Shown here: piece after piece, positions 36,014-44,534 of the stretch
Position numbering within the stretch: position 1 is the stretch's first letter
Layout: each line of letters starts with the position of its first letter
The notes under the pieces: model-generated
Databases searched by the model: none
Told to the model about the DNA's origin: nothing
The model's input: only the letters and a program-made list of their open reading frames with translations
Origin: Microcoleus sp. FACHB-1515
Lineage (GTDB): Bacteria > Cyanobacteriota > Cyanobacteriia > Elainellales > Elainellaceae
Direction of reading: 5' to 3'
NCBI RefSeq assembly: GCF_014696105.1
Contig: NZ_JACJPO010000036.1
Location: 1 to 64,000 of the forward strand
Length of the DNA stretch: 64,000 nucleotides
Translations under genes and position numbers: made by a program

Positions 36014-37375
36014 ATGCGCTTTGACAAAATTTTGATTGCTAACCGGGGTGAAATTGCCCTCCGCATCCTCCGCACCTGTGAAGAGATGGGCATCGGCACG
36101 ATCGCCGTTCACTCGACGATCGATCGCCACGCCCTCCATGTCCAACTGGCTGACGAAGCCGTGTGCATCGGCGAACCACCCAGCAGCAAAAGCTATCTCA
36201 ACATTCCCAACATCATTGCCGCCGCCTTGACGCGCAACGCCAGCGCCATCCATCCGGGCTACGGCTTCTTGGCAGAAAACGCTCGCTTTGCCGAAATCTG
36301 CGCCGACCACCAGATCGCGTTTATTGGCCCGTCTCCCGATGCCATGCGATCGATGGGCGACAAATCGACGGCGCGAAAAACCATGCAGCAAATTGGCGTC
36401 CCGACCGTTCCCGGCAGCAAGGGACTCCTGACCGATGAGCGCGAAGCGATGAGCGTGGCCGAGTCGATCGGCTATCCCGTCATGATCAAAGCCACAGCAG
36501 GCGGCGGCGGTCGCGGAATGCGACTGGTTCGCAGCGAAGATGAACTTGTAAAAGCTTTTTTAGCAGCACAGGGCGAAGCAGAGGCGGCCTTTGGCGATCC
36601 AGGCGTCTATCTGGAAAAATTCATCGAGCGTCCGCGCCACATTGAATTTCAAATTCTTGCCGACAGCTACGGCAACGTCATTCACTTGGGCGAACGCGAC
36701 TGCTCGATCCAGCGGCGTCACCAGAAATTACTCGAAGAAGCACCCAGTCCCGCCCTATCGCCAGAGCTGCGTGAAAAAATGGGCGCGGCGGCGGTGCGCG
36801 TCGCTCAGTCGATTAACTATCTTGGTGCAGGCACGGTCGAATTTCTGCTGGATCAATCCGGCCAGTTCTACTTTATGGAGATGAACACACGGATTCAGGT
36901 TGAGCATCCGGTGACGGAAATGATTACCGGACTTGATCTGATTGCCGAACAGATCCGCGTTGCCCAAGGGGAAAAGCTGAGGCTGACGCAAGATCAGGTA
37001 CAGTTGCGCGGGCATACGATCGAATGCCGCATCAATGCCGAAGATCCAGACCATAATTTCCGCCCCAATCCCGGACGGATCAGCGGCTATTTGCCTCCTG
37101 GTGGTCCCGGTGTGCGGATGGATTCGCACGTCTACACGGACTATGAAATTCCGCCATATTACGATTCGCTGATTGGCAAGCTGATCGTGTGGGGAGCCGA
37201 TCGCACTTCGGCCATTCGCCGCATGAAACGCGCCCTGCGCGAATGCGCGATCACCGGATTGCCGACAACCATTAGCTTTCATCAAAAAATCCTGGAAACA
37301 GCGGAATTTGCTGAAGGCAAAATCTACACCAATTTTGTCGAACAGATGCAGCAACAGCTACTCAAATCCCGCTAA
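36014..37375 (+). CDS. accC: biotin carboxylase subunit of acetyl-CoA carboxylase
   Basis: Carboxylates the biotin on BCCP, the first half of acetyl-CoA carboxylase in fatty acid synthesis. The 453-residue length is standard. It shows [33 protein letters not shown], the Gly-rich ATP lid [14 protein letters not shown], the catalytic [20 protein letters not shown] and [18 protein letters not shown]. As is common in cyanobacteria, accC is not linked to accA, accB or accD here. Confidence 0.98.
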   Translation: MRFDKILIANRGEIALRILRTCEEMGIGTIAVHSTIDRHALHVQLADEAVCIGEPPSSKSYLNIPNIIAAALTRNASAIHPGYGFLAENARFAEICADHQIAFIGPSPDAMRSMGDKSTARKTMQQIGVPTVPGSKGLLTDEREAMSVAESIGYPVMIKATAGGGGRGMRLVRSEDELVKAFLAAQGEAEAAFGDPGVYLEKFIERPRHIEFQILADSYGNVIHLGERDCSIQRRHQKLLEEAPSPALSPELREKMGAAAVRVAQSINYLGAGTVEFLLDQSGQFYFMEMNTRIQVEHPVTEMITGLDLIAEQIRVAQGEKLRLTQDQVQLRGHTIECRINAEDPDHNFRPNPGRISGYLPPGGPGVRMDSHVYTDYEIPPYYDSLIGKLIVWGADRTSAIRRMKRALRECAITGLPTTISFHQKILETAEFAEGKIYTNFVEQMQQQLLKSR

Positions 37376-37440
37376 TCGATCGAGGTTTGGCGAACACCCA
37401 ACCCCCGATCACGGCGTGCTGGAACGAGCTTCTGAATTCC

Positions 37441-37731
37441 TTACTGAACCTGCGACATCATCGTGAGCAAGCCTTGCTGACCGAGCAGCAGTTCGCGCAC
37501 CAGGCTGAAGATTCCGATCCAAACGATCGGGCTGATGTCCACGCCACCCAAGGGTGGAACTAGCTTTCGCATCGGGCGCAAAAACGGTTCAGTCGGCCAA
37601 GCGATCAGGTTGTACGGTAGCTTGTTGAGATCAATTTGCGGATACCAGGAGAGAACAATCCGCAGGATGAACAGCAAAATGAACAGTCCCAAAAACGGAC
37701 CTAAAACCCAAGTGGCAATGCTAGCGGCCAT
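37441..37731 (-). CDS. YggT-family membrane protein
   Basis: A 96-residue protein with two membrane helices separated by a short loop: FLGLFILLFILRIVLSWYP and the YNLIAWPTEPFLRPMRKLVPP motif that defines the family. Relatives in chloroplasts (CCB3) and cyanobacteria are linked to cofactor attachment on cytochrome b6 and to thylakoid/chromosome organisation. It converges on accC. Start ATG 37731. Confidence 0.93.
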   Translation of the reverse strand: MAASIATWVLGPFLGLFILLFILRIVLSWYPQIDLNKLPYNLIAWPTEPFLRPMRKLVPPLGGVDISPIVWIGIFSLVRELLLGQQGLLTMMSQVQ

Positions 37732-37947
37732 AGCGTTTTAAATTGCTAAATTTTGTTACTTCTTTCCCTCATATTTTACTGTGGATGCGGCAGTTGCGTG
37801 AAAGCTCGCAAACCTAGATGGAAGGCAGGATCGATCGCCCTTCCAGCAATTAATTTTCAAATCCGATCGCTCACGTACTTCTCAAGCGATTAACAGATCG
37901 ATAAGATTATTGATGAACGAACTTGCGCTTTGAGGAAAAGGAACACC

Positions 37948-38067
37948 ATGACGCCATCTTTAGCAAATTTTCTATACAGCCTGCTTGCCGGAGCCGTGAT
38001 TATTGTGATCCCCGCAACGGTGGCGTTGATTTTCATCAGCCAGCGTGACAAAATCCAGCGCGGCTAG
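37948..38067 (+). CDS. psbX: photosystem II protein PsbX
   Basis: A 39-residue one-helix protein that starts MTPSLANFLYSLLAG and has one long hydrophobic helix, ending in SQRDKIQRG. This matches PsbX, which sits next to cytochrome b559 in photosystem II and affects QB turnover. It starts at ATG 37948 after a purine-rich AGGAAAAGGA. A terminator follows directly, so the gene is probably monocistronic. Confidence 0.95.
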   Translation: MTPSLANFLYSLLAGAVIIVIPATVALIFISQRDKIQRG

Positions 38068-38077
38068 ATCTCGATCG

Positions 38078-38107
38078 CTGGGGGCGCAGCTTGTGCCTCC
38101 AGTTTTT
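38078..38107 (+). terminator. rho-independent terminator of psbX
   Basis: CTGGGGGCGCA, short loop, TGTGCCTCCAG, then TTTTT. The stem has 11 positions with two G-T type pairs. It begins ten bases after the psbX stop. Confidence 0.8.
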
Positions 38108-38148
38108 ACCCTGTTGAAACTGCCATTAATGAGGTGGCTGTCTTCCGC

Positions 38149-38365
38149 TGACTCGCTAAGATAGGAACTTCGGACATTCGTGCAGAGAATTGACTGAGAT
38201 GATCAATATTGGAATTGGGTAGGGCGCTCTCGTAGGCATTGGTCTGCTTGTTCTCGCGATCGCGGTTGTAGCCCTTTATTTTCTGGTAATCTCTCGTTGA
38301 CTCGCTAAGATAGGAACTACTTAAGACATTCTCGTGGAGAACGGGTAGAGATGGTCAATATTGGA
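38149..38365 (+). repeat. tandem duplication of the ycf66 leader and start
   Basis: Two copies of a unit about 149 bp apart. Copy 1 starts at 38149 and copy 2 at 38298, both with TGACTCGCTAAGATAGGAAC. Each continues with a GACATTC...GAGAA-like spacer and an ATG followed by TCAATATTGGA. Copy 2 starts exactly at the stop codon of the small frame in copy 1 and leads into ycf66. Confidence 0.85.
38199..38300 (+). pseudogene. small one-helix membrane protein, broken by TAG at codon 8
   Basis: Reads MINIGIG, stop TAG (38220-38222), then GALVGIGLLVLAIAVVALYF and LVISR, stop TGA. Apart from the TAG it would be a 33-residue single-helix protein with a basic end. Its start copies the start of ycf66 (MVNIGL) and its leader copies that of ycf66. 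No other start codon follows the TAG in frame. It may be a dead duplicate, a new gene stopped by mutation, or a gene read through at low level. A single TAG-to-CAG or TGG change would restore it. Confidence 0.55.
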
Positions 38366-39169
38366 CTGAATCCAAGCAGTATAGTTGGCATTGCTCTGGC
38401 GATCGGGGGGGCTGGTCTCTACTTCTTGCGTAACTTTAAGCCAGCCTTAGCTAGAGATTACGACATCTTCTTTGCCGCAGTCGCGCTGCTGTGCGGCGGC
38501 ATTTTGTTTTTTCAAGGCTGGCGGCAAGACCCGATTCTCCAATTTGGTCAGTTCATGTTGGCGGGCACTGCGGCCTTCTTCGCCTACGAGAGCATTCGGC
38601 TTCGCGGCATCGCCACCGAGCAGGCCAAGCGCACGACGCCTGTTGTGGATGATGAGCGACCGATCAGCCGCGTCTATCGCGCCGAACTAGACGACTACAA
38701 CGCACTGGACGAACGTCCAGTCAGCAACAATCGTCGCCGCATTTCCGCCACTCGTGATGCTCGATCGAGCCGCGATGAATTTGATGATGTGCGACGCTCC
38801 GATCGCGCTCCCCGCCTCGCTCCAAGTGAAGACCGTCCACGCTCGTCCAAGCGGCGATCGAATAGTCGTCCGTCGAGCCGTTCTGCCGCTCGTGATTTTG
38901 AGCGATCGGTGTGGGATGACGACTTGTCTAGCCGCGAAGACGATCTGCCCGTGCGTCCGAGCCGCAACGATTTCGACAGCGATGCACCCCGTCCGCGTCG
39001 TCCGCGCCCGCAGTCTGATTCGCGCCGCGACGATCGCCCCTCCAGAAGCGACTACCGTGACGATGCATTCCGTGAACCAAAGCGCCCAACGGATGCCAAG
39101 CCACCCGCTTCTGACTATGTAGACTACCAGCCGATCGACGACTCCGATAGTTCTCCACGCTTCGAGTAG
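38351..39169 (+). CDS. ycf66: Ycf66-family membrane protein with charged tail
   Basis: The first 95 residues form the Ycf66 domain: MVNIGLNPSSIVGIALAI, a second and third helix (FFAAVALLCGGILFFQGW, FGQFMLAGTAAFFAYES), then IRLRG. Ycf66 occurs in cyanobacteria and in plastids of mosses and algae; its role is unknown. The remaining 175 residues are low complexity, rich in Arg, Asp and Ser, with repeats such as RRPRPQSDSRRDDRPSRSD, and are likely disordered. Start ATG 38351 after GAGA. Confidence 0.92.
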   Translation: MVNIGLNPSSIVGIALAIGGAGLYFLRNFKPALARDYDIFFAAVALLCGGILFFQGWRQDPILQFGQFMLAGTAAFFAYESIRLRGIATEQAKRTTPVVDDERPISRVYRAELDDYNALDERPVSNNRRRISATRDARSSRDEFDDVRRSDRAPRLAPSEDRPRSSKRRSNSRPSSRSAARDFERSVWDDDLSSREDDLPVRPSRNDFDSDAPRPRRPRPQSDSRRDDRPSRSDYRDDAFREPKRPTDAKPPASDYVDYQPIDDSDSSPRFE

Positions 39170-39520
39170 CAATCGATCGCCCTTGCTTTTGCGCCGACTG
39201 TAGCTTTTTCGCTGTAGGTCGGCGTTTTGCTATTCCAGCTCGCTCAAGCTTAAAAATTTTTGCCGCTCCCTTCTCGGAATCAAAAGGGCAAACTAGGATC
39301 AACTCAAGTACACCTCGAATTCGCTCTAAATTCAGAGTAGTGAGGACAACTGAAACAATGTTTTGCCAAATCAAGTCCTGGTGTTTTGCAGGGGGCGAGC
39401 CGCTACGTCTTGAATGCATATTAATTTGTATCGTCCAATCTCGCTTGCTCAACGGAATTGGCGATCGCTCTTCCGTATTTGTTTAGTAATCGCAATCGCA
39501 GTCGCACCTAATTTCTCAGC
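39170..39520. other. intergenic region ycf66 to protease
   Basis: A 351-bp gap. The left part holds the ycf66 terminator (39192-39228). The rest contains no gene that I can support; the protease promoter is expected near 39400-39500. Confidence 0.4.
39192..39228 (+). terminator. rho-independent terminator of ycf66
   Basis: CGCCGAC (39192-39198) pairs with GTCGGCG (39218-39224), an inner AGC/GCT pair closes a T-rich loop, and TTTT follows. Confidence 0.8.
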
Positions 39521-40999
39521 ATGAACACTCAATTTCTGCGTCTCGTAGCCTCCGGCCTACTTAGTGCAGGTACAGCAGGCAGTCTTTTCGCACTCAACGC
39601 CCTTTCTCCCGTCAACCTGTTAACGCTGACCGGGCAGATTAGCCAGCAGGCGATCGCTCAAACCAGCGAGGAAGATGTGAACGTCCGGGTTTATCAGCAG
39701 GCAAGTCCGGCTGTAGTGTCGATCGACACTGGAGCAGGCACAGGCAGCGGCAGCATTATCTCGGCAGACGGTTTGGTTCTGACGGCGGCGCATGTCGTCG
39801 AGGGTGTGGAAGCCGTGACGGTTATTCTTTCGGATGGTCGTCGGGTGCAGGGCGATGTGATTGGCTATGGCGACGCGGGCGTTGATTTGGCAGCGGTGCG
39901 CTTGCGGAATCAGCGCAACTTACCGACGATTCCGCTGGCAACTCCGGGTTCTGTTCAAGTGGGTCAGCGGGCGTTTGCGATCGGCAATCCGTTTGGCCGC
40001 TTTCAAAATACTTTCACCAACGGCATCGTCAGCCGCATTGACGCCAATCGCGGTTTGATTCAAACGAACGCCGCCATTAACCCCGGCAACTCTGGTGGCC
40101 CACTGCTCAACAGTCAAGGCCAGCTTATCGGCGTCAACAACGCGATCTACACAACCGGACGCGACGGCGGCAACATCGGCATCGGCTTTGCGATCGCGCT
40201 GGACGAAGTGCAGCCGTTCCTGGTTGCTGTCCGCGAAGGTCGTGCTGCCCAAACGGTGCAAACGCCGCAGATTGACGCGAACGCGCAAAGCATTACGCTT
40301 AATGGTCAGCCCATCAGTGGAACCTTGAGCGATCGCAGCAGCATTCTTCCGGCTGACGATAGCTACTTCAACGCCTACAGCTTCGACGGTCAGGCAGGCC
40401 AGCAAGTGCTGATTGAAATGAGCAGCAGCGATTTTGATGCCTACCTGATTTTGATCGGGCCAGATGGCGAATCGATCGGGCAAGATGATGACGGTGGCGG
40501 CGGCACAAATTCACGTTTGATTGCCACACTGCCCGCCAGCGGTCGATACACCATTTTGGCGAACACCTACTCAGCAGGCGAAACGGGCGACTACAGCCTG
40601 CGGGCAGCGACAACCTCAGCCCGTCCAACCACGCAGACTCCACGACCTGGAACCGGAGGCGCATCCCGACCCACGCCGCAAGGTGTCATCCTGCGCGAAC
40701 AAGGCGTATTGGGTGAAAATTCGCAGGTGCTTGAGCAGGACGGCAGCCTGTATGACCAATATCAGTTCCAAGGCCGCCAGGGGCAACAGGTGACGATTTC
40801 GATGGAAAGCAGCGAGTTTGACACCTATTTGCTGCTGGTTGATCCGAACGGGCAGCTTGTCGATCAAAACGACGATGGATCGCAAGGCTCAACCAATTCG
40901 CAGATTGTCGCGACGCTGCCTGCGGATGGAACCTACACGGTGATCGCCAACGCTTACGACAGCACTGGTCGAGGCCGCTACACAATTACGGTTCGCTAG
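39521..40999 (+). CDS. secreted trypsin-like (Deg/HtrA type) protease with two PPC domains
   Basis: A 492-residue exported protease. Signal peptide at 1-45. The S1 domain has His in VLTAAHVVEG, Asp in AGVDLAAVRL and Ser in NPGNSGGPLLN, with the HtrA-like GNPFGRFQNTFTNGIVS. Instead of a PDZ domain it carries two bacterial pre-peptidase C-terminal (PPC) domains at about 270-365 and 400-492, each with a YxFxGQxGQQVxIxMxSxxFDxYLxLxxPxG pattern and a DDDG/NDDG calcium-like loop. PPC domains normally bind substrate or assist export. A terminator follows. Confidence 0.93.
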   Translation: MNTQFLRLVASGLLSAGTAGSLFALNALSPVNLLTLTGQISQQAIAQTSEEDVNVRVYQQASPAVVSIDTGAGTGSGSIISADGLVLTAAHVVEGVEAVTVILSDGRRVQGDVIGYGDAGVDLAAVRLRNQRNLPTIPLATPGSVQVGQRAFAIGNPFGRFQNTFTNGIVSRIDANRGLIQTNAAINPGNSGGPLLNSQGQLIGVNNAIYTTGRDGGNIGIGFAIALDEVQPFLVAVREGRAAQTVQTPQIDANAQSITLNGQPISGTLSDRSSILPADDSYFNAYSFDGQAGQQVLIEMSSSDFDAYLILIGPDGESIGQDDDGGGGTNSRLIATLPASGRYTILANTYSAGETGDYSLRAATTSARPTTQTPRPGTGGASRPTPQGVILREQGVLGENSQVLEQDGSLYDQYQFQGRQGQQVTISMESSEFDTYLLLVDPNGQLVDQNDDGSQGSTNSQIVATLPADGTYTVIANAYDSTGRGRYTITVR

Positions 41000-41031
41000 A
41001 AACGATTTACTAAAAATCGATCGAACTAGAC

Positions 41032-41061
41032 GGGGGCGTTGTTTCGATGACGCCCCTTTTT
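41032..41061 (+). terminator. rho-independent terminator of the protease gene
   Basis: GGGGGCGT (41032-41039), a ten-base loop, ACGCCCC (41050-41056), then TTTTT. It lies ten bases from the end of the converging hli gene and may serve both. Confidence 0.85.
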
Positions 41062-41071
41062 GCTGCGTCAG

Positions 41072-41275
41072 CTAGCGCAAGCCCAGCCAGGAAAAGAAGC
41101 TTTGGCGGGTCAACAGTTCAATCACAATCAGGGCAACAAAGCCAATCATGGCAAAGCGTCCGTTGATCGTTTCGGCGTAGGGCGTCCAGCCGAAGGCGGG
41201 TTCGGGCTGAATTTCTTCTGGAGGAGCGATCGCTCCAGTTTCGGCAGGATTGGCAGGAGAAGGCGTTGGAGTCAT
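41072..41275 (-). CDS. hli: high-light-inducible chlorophyll-binding protein
   Basis: A 67-residue one-helix protein of the HLIP/SCP family. After a Pro/Glu-rich N-terminus comes the chlorophyll-binding motif YAETINGRFAMIGFVALIVI and the C-terminal helix end. Hlips dimerise, bind chlorophyll and carotenoid and protect photosystem assembly intermediates. Transcription could continue from sdhB, whose stop lies 13 bp upstream, though hli genes often have their own stress promoter. Confidence 0.95.
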   Translation of the reverse strand: MTPTPSPANPAETGAIAPPEEIQPEPAFGWTPYAETINGRFAMIGFVALIVIELLTRQSFFSWLGLR

Positions 41276-41288
41276 GAGCGTTAAATCG

Positions 41289-42299
41289 TTAAGAATTATG
41301 CTGTTCTAAATTTTGCACAGATTCGATCAGCGATCGCACCTCCGCCGCTCCTTCAGACGGCTCGAAGCTGAAGGGAAACTTGCCCCGCACCAGCATCCGC
41401 ACTCCCAACGGCCCCAAGCTCGTCAGTCCCCGCAAATCGCGAAACGAGTTGCCGACAACCTTGAGGCCAAAGCGTCGCTCGTCAATCCAGCCGCCGGACT
41501 TGACTAGATCAATCAGTACTTTGCGGTGCCGGACGGATCGATTGGTCTGCTCCGTTTGGCGATCGAGAATTTCCTGCTTAATTTTGCCGATTTGATCCAT
41601 CGGCGCAACATCCATCGGACAAACAGTATTGCAGTAGTAGCAGCGCGTACAGCCCCACACGCCTGCCGTTCCGGTTCCGTACTGGTCAAGGCGAATCTCC
41701 GTCTGATCATCGCGAGAATCAGCCACCATCCGATAAGCTTTGGCGAGGGCATGAGGTCCGACAAATGATTCATCAACGGTCCGGGCGTTGCACTCGGAGT
41801 AACATGCGCCACAGAGGATGCAGTTGCCCGATTGATTGAGGCGATCGCGCTCTGCGGGCGTTTGCAAAAATTCGCGCTCTGGAATCTGGCGAGACTGCGT
41901 GCTGACGTAAGGATCAACCGCCTTAAGATTGTTCCAAAAGCTCTGCATATTCACGACTAAATCTTTGATCACAGGCATATTGCCCATTGGGGCGATCGCG
42001 ATCGTCGGAACTTCTGCAACGGGCTGATGCCTGTCCTGAGCGATTTGTTGAAGCCTGGCGACTTCGCTGCCGATGTTTTCTTTGCAGGCCAACGCCGATC
42101 GCCCGTTAACACGAATGGCACAGCTTCCGCAAATCGTGTTGCGGCAGTTTTTGCGAAAGGCCAGCGTGCCGTCTTGCTCCCACTTGATGCGATTGAGGCA
42201 GTCTAAAATCGTGTTTCCCGGCTCAACATCCAGGCTGTAGGACTGCACACGCGGAGCTTGATCGGCGGTTTGACGAACAACTTGAAACGTAACTTGCAT
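41289..42299 (-). CDS. sdhB: succinate dehydrogenase/fumarate reductase iron-sulfur subunit
   Basis: A 336-residue protein with all cluster ligands: [2Fe-2S] in CRNTICGSCAIRVNGRSALAC, [4Fe-4S] in CILCGACYSECNA and the [3Fe-4S]/[4Fe-4S] site in CTRCYYCNTVCPMD. The last has four Cys before the Pro and resembles the thiol:fumarate/archaeal-like type. In cyanobacteria SdhB feeds electrons from succinate to plastoquinone in thylakoids. The sdhA gene is not in the window, as is usual. The C-terminal 80 residues (VGNSFRDLRGLTSLGPLGV) are an extension beyond the E. coli length. Confidence 0.95.
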   Translation of the reverse strand: MQVTFQVVRQTADQAPRVQSYSLDVEPGNTILDCLNRIKWEQDGTLAFRKNCRNTICGSCAIRVNGRSALACKENIGSEVARLQQIAQDRHQPVAEVPTIAIAPMGNMPVIKDLVVNMQSFWNNLKAVDPYVSTQSRQIPEREFLQTPAERDRLNQSGNCILCGACYSECNARTVDESFVGPHALAKAYRMVADSRDDQTEIRLDQYGTGTAGVWGCTRCYYCNTVCPMDVAPMDQIGKIKQEILDRQTEQTNRSVRHRKVLIDLVKSGGWIDERRFGLKVVGNSFRDLRGLTSLGPLGVRMLVRGKFPFSFEPSEGAAEVRSLIESVQNLEQHNS

Positions 42300-43026
42300 A
42301 AATCGGCGATTGGCAAAAGGATCAGATCAAAACCGCGATCGAAATCGGCGGCACGCTCTATCTTCTAGTTTAGAGGGCGGCTACAAACTACTTCAGGAAA
42401 CGCAAAGTTGGAATCGAACGCGGCGCGGTTCACCTTGCTGCAATCCAGCTTGAAGCAGTGGTTTATCGATCTTTTCGTTGATTTTCGAGCAATCGAGCAG
42501 CGCTGGTGCAACAAACTCGCTGAGGCGATCGTCTGCCAATCACCTTGATTTTTAGCGTGGTTGATTAATAGACCTGTCGTAAAAATTGAGGTCATCTTTG
42601 CAAGGCATTCTTGCAATTGACTGTGCAAAAACCCGCTGAAATAGCGGCGGTTCAGCTATTTTTCTAGCAGCGATCCCGGTTTGGGGCAAGCAAGCGATCG
42701 CCGCCCGCCCGAATTTTCGCTCGTCACGTTTCTTCTAAAGAATTGCCTGCAATAACCGTTGACGACTTGCCTAGATGCGCCTGTATAATTTTTGAACATC
42801 AAATATTTTTGAAGTTGCGATCGATTTGAAAAATTTCCTGTTTCATGTTCAAGCTTTAGAGATATATTTTATAGAGTGATAAACAAGGCCGAAATTGCAT
42901 ATTCAATCCGCAGCCTTTGCTGATTTCTGCAATTTCGTTCATCTAACCCGCAAACTGCCCAATTTGGGCTTGTTGCTCGCCTCAATTCATCGTTGTGTTG
43001 AACATCGAAAGGACAACTTGGAAGCA
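42300..43026. other. long intergenic region upstream of cyabrB
   Basis: A 727-bp gap, AT-rich in the right half. It holds the candidate cyabrB promoter, a small hairpin (CCGCT-GAAAT-AGCGG near 42634) and the inverted pair TTGAAC near 42793 and GTTCAA near 42847, which might be a regulator site. Frames inside it do not look coding. A long leader for cyabrB mRNA is likely. Confidence 0.45.
42759..42789 (+). promoter_or_regulatory. candidate promoter of cyabrB
   Basis: TTGACG at 42759-42764 and a perfect TATAAT at 42784-42789, spacer 19 bp. The start would be near 42796, giving a leader of about 230 bases before ATG 43027. Confidence 0.5.
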
Positions 43027-43440
43027 ATGACTGAAACTGCCACCGCTCCACTGACGGGAAAAGCGCTTTTGCAAAAAGTAAAAGAGCTTTCTAATTTACC
43101 TCGACGCGAGAAAGCTAAGCGCTGCGGTTATTACACGACCGGAAAGAATAATCAGGTGCGCGTCAATTTGGCCGAGTTTTTTGAGGCGTTGCTGGCCGCA
43201 AAGGGCACACCAATCAGCGCTGAAGGGCCAAAAGATGGCCGGGGACGTGAACCAACCTACCGCGTCAGCGTACACAAGAACGGTCAAATTGTGATTGGAG
43301 CCACCTACACCGAAAAGATGGGTCTGAAGCCCGGTGACGAGTTTGAAATTAAGCTCGGCTACAAGCACATTCATCTGATTCAACTTGACAGCGATCGCAA
43401 CGGTTCTGCTCCGGCGATCGATGATGAAGACGAAGAATAA
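43027..43440 (+). CDS. cyAbrB-type transcriptional regulator
   Basis: A 137-residue member of the cyanobacterial AbrB family (DUF-type clade with a C-terminal AbrB fold). It starts MTETATAPLTGKALLQKVKE and contains KRCGYYTTGKNNQVRVNLAEF followed by the AbrB swapped-hairpin part GQIVIGATYTEKMGLKPGDEF and an acidic tail. Every cyanobacterium has two (clades A and B); they control nitrogen and carbon genes and bind DNA with low specificity. ATG 43027 was chosen over an open upstream frame because the family begins here. Confidence 0.93.
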   Translation: MTETATAPLTGKALLQKVKELSNLPRREKAKRCGYYTTGKNNQVRVNLAEFFEALLAAKGTPISAEGPKDGRGREPTYRVSVHKNGQIVIGATYTEKMGLKPGDEFEIKLGYKHIHLIQLDSDRNGSAPAIDDEDEE

Positions 43441-43748
43441 GCCGCAGCAGACAATCGGCCATTTTACGAGCGCATTCCGTCAATGGCTGGTCTGCTGCAA
43501 TGCACCTGTGATCGATCGCGTTTGCAGATTCGTTTGCCTGCAATCGATCGCCTAAATGATTGGCTTGAATTCCGCTTGCGTCCGTTGATTTTGCTGATAG
43601 CCAAGCGATGGATGTGGCGATCGCAAGCCGAGCAACAAATGGCTGAGTCGGCAAGCTCTAGTTGCCACTGTTGCTTTGGTTTCTGCTGCATGAAACGATG
43701 CCCGCCATCAACAATCTTCAACGTTAAAACCCGACCGATTCTAATTTC
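43441..43748. other. intergenic region after cyabrB with long hairpin
   Basis: A 308-bp gap. GCAGCAGAC (43444-43452) pairs perfectly with GTCTGCTGC (43490-43498), extended inside by CGGCCA/TGGCTG, forming a long stem right after the cyabrB stop. It may end or stabilise that mRNA. The remaining 250 bp have no gene that I can support. Confidence 0.5.
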
Positions 43749-44534
43749 ATGCAGTCCGCGATCGCGATTGTCCGCTTCTTTGTAATTTGGATTGGCCTGT
43801 GGCTGCCGATCGCGATTTTGATTGCCATTTCTTTAAAATGGCGTCCGCCTCAACCACTCACGCTGGAACAAAAGCTGCCGCTGCTCGCCTCGCTGTATGC
43901 GATCGCGCCGATCGTCCTGTGGGGCTTCGCAGGCTGGGAAAATCCCCCCTTCGCCATCTACGGGCTGCCTTGGCACAGTTCCGTTTTGATCGCGCTGGGT
44001 GTTGGACTCGCAGCAGGCGTGGGCGGAATTTTGCTGCTGGTGGCGATCGAAATCTTGTTCGGCTGGGTAAAGGTGACGATCGCTCCCGCTGCGGTGACGC
44101 CTACTGCCCTGCTAACGCCGCTGATTCTAGGGTTATGGGTTGGCGTGACTGAAGAATTAATTTTTCGCGGCCTGCTGCTGAATGTGCTGCAAGGTGAATT
44201 TTCGGGCTGGACGGCAGCCGCGATCGCCAGCGTCGTCTTCGCCCTTCTGCATCTGGTTTGGGAAGGAAGCGCCAACCTGCCGCAACTGCCCGGACTCTGG
44301 CTGATGGGCATGGTTCTCAGCCTCGCTCGCTGGACGGATGGCGGACAGATCGGCCTCGCGTGGGGACTTCATGCCGGATGGATTTGGGGAATTGCCAGCC
44401 TGGATGCGACCGGAGCGATCGCCCATCCGCAAGGCAAACTGGCATGGCTCACTGGACTCGACGGCAAACCGCTTGCAGGCGGGATGGGGCTGCTATTTCT
44501 GTTGGGAACAGGCTTCGTCTTGTGGCGGCTGTAG
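43749..44534 (+). CDS. CPBP-family intramembrane protease
   Basis: A 261-residue protein with about seven membrane helices. The catalytic motifs of the CPBP (Rce1-like) family are present: Glu-Glu and Arg in VTEELIFRGLLLN, the helix with FALLHL and the last motif in WGLHAGWIWG. These proteases cut prenylated or other membrane-bound substrates; in bacteria substrates are mostly unknown. The last 42 bp overlap the end of cobL on the other strand. Confidence 0.92.
   Translation: MQSAIAIVRFFVIWIGLWLPIAILIAISLKWRPPQPLTLEQKLPLLASLYAIAPIVLWGFAGWENPPFAIYGLPWHSSVLIALGVGLAAGVGGILLLVAIEILFGWVKVTIAPAAVTPTALLTPLILGLWVGVTEELIFRGLLLNVLQGEFSGWTAAAIASVVFALLHLVWEGSANLPQLPGLWLMGMVLSLARWTDGGQIGLAWGLHAGWIWGIASLDATGAIAHPQGKLAWLTGLDGKPLAGGMGLLFLLGTGFVLWRL

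Noticed and set aside
38687-39172. Leftward frame opposite the ycf66 tail
   Set aside because: It mirrors the Arg/Asp repeats and is of low complexity.
42365-42628. 87-codon leftward frame upstream of cyabrB
   Set aside because: No family likeness, mixed codon use and no ribosome-binding site; probably non-coding.
42300-42700. Possible cobalamin or other riboswitch upstream of genes in this block
   Set aside because: No conserved B12-box or other riboswitch core could be recognised by eye.
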